From NCBI GenBank assembly GCA_045546695.1, contig JAZQDE010000003.1, forward strand, positions 1-41,579: a stretch of 41,579 bases of DNA. Direction: 5' to 3'. This stretch comes from SIG424 sp045546695 (GTDB lineage Bacteria > Bacillota > Clostridia > UBA1212 > UBA1255). A program made the position numbers and the translations under genes. The stretch's first letter is position 1. Every line of letters begins with the position of its first letter. The notes below the pieces were generated by a model. That model ran no database searches and was not told the origin of the DNA. It was given only the letters and a program-made list of their open reading frames with translations. Of the stretch, positions 40,864-41,579 are shown in pieces.

Positions 40864-40894
40864 AAAAAAAAGCTCCGGGAAATATTTCCCGGAG
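40864..40894 (-). terminator. Terminator-like 22-bp palindrome between EFR1 gene and smpB
   Basis: A perfect palindrome (arms CTCCGGGAAAT and ATTTCCCGGAG, 40873-40894) is followed on the minus strand by GC and nine T. It points toward the EFR1 gene, yet no minus-strand gene lies just upstream, so it would end antisense or leader transcription. Confidence 0.7.
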
Positions 40895-40913
40895 TGGAAT
40901 TAAAAAAAATATG

Positions 40914-40922
40914 TGTTATAAT
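40914..40922 (+). promoter_or_regulatory. Extended -10 promoter of smpB
   Basis: TGTTATAAT is a TGn-extended -10 box about 50 bases upstream of the smpB ATG. No strong -35 box is seen. On the other strand the same bases give TTATAAC, so a divergent minus-strand promoter may overlap. Confidence 0.5.
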
Positions 40923-40974
40923 CTACTTTACCCGCAGGATGTATTACACAATAATTTACGAAAGGAGAAGCCTG

Positions 40975-41430
40975 ATGGAGAAGAGAATAATCGCTACGAA
41001 CAAGAAGGCTTTTCACGAGTATTTTATTGAGGATACTTATGAGTGCGGTATTGTGCTGGCAGGTACTGAAGTTAAGTCTATACGCGGCGGCAAGGTTAAT
41101 CTTAAAGAAGCTTATGCCGAGGTAAGAAATGGCGAGATGTATGTGTGCGGCATGCACGTAAGTCCGTATGATCACGGTAACATATTTAACAAGGAAGCTA
41201 TGCGCGACAGGAAGCTTCTGCTTCATAAGCGTGAGATTCTTCGTTTGTATGATATGGTACGTCAAAAGGGAGTGACACTTATTCCTACTGAAATTTATTT
41301 TCTGGGCAATAAGGTTAAGCTTACTGTTGCGGTGGCAGTTGGTAAGAAGCTGTATGACAAGCGCGACGTGGCGGCAAAGAAAGAGTCTGACCGGGAGATT
41401 GACCGCAGGCTCAAGGGGGCATTTTCCTAA
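40975..41430 (+). CDS. smpB: SsrA-binding protein SmpB
   Basis: The 151-residue protein has EKRIIATNKKAFHEYFIEDTYECGIVLAGTEVKSIRGGKVNLKEAY, then the His-rich strand MHVSPYDHGN and a basic C-terminal tail (KRDVAAKKESDREIDRRLKGAF). It carries tmRNA to stalled ribosomes. I start at the ATG at 40975, preceded by AAAGGAG; longer in-frame starts lack a site and include the promoter. ssrA begins 17 bases downstream. Confidence 0.97.
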   Translation: MEKRIIATNKKAFHEYFIEDTYECGIVLAGTEVKSIRGGKVNLKEAYAEVRNGEMYVCGMHVSPYDHGNIFNKEAMRDRKLLLHKREILRLYDMVRQKGVTLIPTEIYFLGNKVKLTVAVAVGKKLYDKRDVAAKKESDREIDRRLKGAFS

Positions 41431-41441
41431 TGTGAAAATGC
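41419..41441 (+). other. Stem-loop at the smpB stop / tmRNA junction
   Basis: An 8-bp stem GCATTTTC (41419-41426) / GAAAATGC (41434-41441) with a 7-base loop contains the smpB stop codon. It ends six bases before the expected tmRNA 5' end and is followed by AGTTTTGG. Confidence 0.55.
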
Positions 41442-41447
41442 AGTTTT

Positions 41448-41579
41448 GGGGGCGCACCGGTTTCGACGGGGCTCTGAGAACACAAATTGCGAGTAGAGGA
41501 TTCTCGTTGGCCTCTATAAAAACGGGAAAATTAAATTTAAACGCTAACAATAACGTAGCACTTCAGGCTGCCTAATCGC
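41448..41579 (+). ncRNA. ssrA: tmRNA (5' part; runs off the window)
   Basis: The start GGGGGCGCACCGGTTTCGAC matches the conserved tmRNA 5' end that pairs with the 3' end to form the tRNA-like domain; the usual length is about 350 bases, so about 130 are visible. The tag frame reads ANNNVALQAA then TAA: resume codon GCT at 41543, stop at 41573-41575. TTTAAAC just before GCT resembles the region upstream of the resume codon in other clostridia. It rescues stalled ribosomes together with SmpB, encoded immediately upstream. Confidence 0.93.

Noticed and set aside
40900..41550. Minus-strand frame of 216 residues opposite smpB and ssrA
   Set aside because: It is fully antisense to smpB and tmRNA and is a by-product of their codon pattern.
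1..41579. tRNA genes, insertion sequences, CRISPR arrays or prophage genes
   Set aside because: None seen on reading both strands; the only repeats are short and local.

Overview
The window looks like chromosomal DNA of a spore-forming, anaerobic, low-to-moderate GC Clostridia-type Firmicute, possibly Lachnospiraceae-like, although the genus cannot be fixed from sequence alone. The evidence is an alpha/beta-type small acid-soluble spore protein (7356-7550), rpsD carried inside the alpha operon, an energy-coupling-factor cassette just after rplQ, an alr-antitoxin-mazF block, an EFR1-type flavodoxin/ferredoxin protein, and strong GGAGG ribosome binding sites throughout. I see no tRNA or rRNA gene, insertion sequence, prophage or CRISPR array, and no gene-free stretch longer than 300 bases.

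Layout. (1) 1-6002, minus strand: a membrane-anchored protein of unknown function, a Gfo/Idh/MocA oxidoreductase with a xylose-isomerase-like TIM-barrel protein (own promoter), and a GH2 glycosidase with a DUF6273-like membrane-anchored protein (own promoter). Together these look like glycoside breakdown. (2) 6085-11703: a YitT-type membrane protein (minus), then on the plus strand a DUF378 protein plus SASP, a large LTA-synthase-like enzyme, and a PadR / HAAS (DUF1700) / DUF4097 operon with overlapping genes. (3) 11715-15106, minus: fakA- and degV/fakB-like genes, and an XRE regulator with a candidate operator on its promoter. (4) 15106-20669, minus: ecfA1-ecfA2-ecfT, a small anchored protein, nnrD, alr, a shortened EndoAI-type antitoxin and mazF/endoA. 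(5) 20746-36427, minus: one complete S10-spc-alpha ribosomal protein super-operon (rpsJ to rplQ, including secY, adk, map, infA and rpoA), starting at a good sigma-A-type promoter at about 36504-36532 and ending at a strong hairpin at about 20676-20724. (6) 36696-41579: a divergent membrane-anchored protein, rsfS, a nadD-yqeK fusion, a small unknown gene, an EFR1 gene, then smpB and the first part of ssrA (tmRNA), which runs off the right edge.

How it fits together: the centre is the translation, secretion and transcription core. It is flanked by ribosome silencing (rsfS), NAD synthesis and repair (nadD-yqeK, nnrD), ribosome rescue (smpB-ssrA), cell-wall precursor synthesis (alr), vitamin uptake energising (ecf) and an mRNA-cutting toxin. 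The least ordinary points are: a MazF partner that keeps only the toxin-binding tail and lacks the ribbon-helix-helix part; an ecfA1 start codon lying directly after a terminator-like hairpin with no visible Shine-Dalgarno; TTG starts for infA, mazF, its antitoxin and the XRE gene; an L22 with an N-terminal extension of about 45 residues; structured spacers inside the ribosomal operon; and an LTA-synthase-like protein with an extra beta-rich domain and a C-terminal membrane helix.
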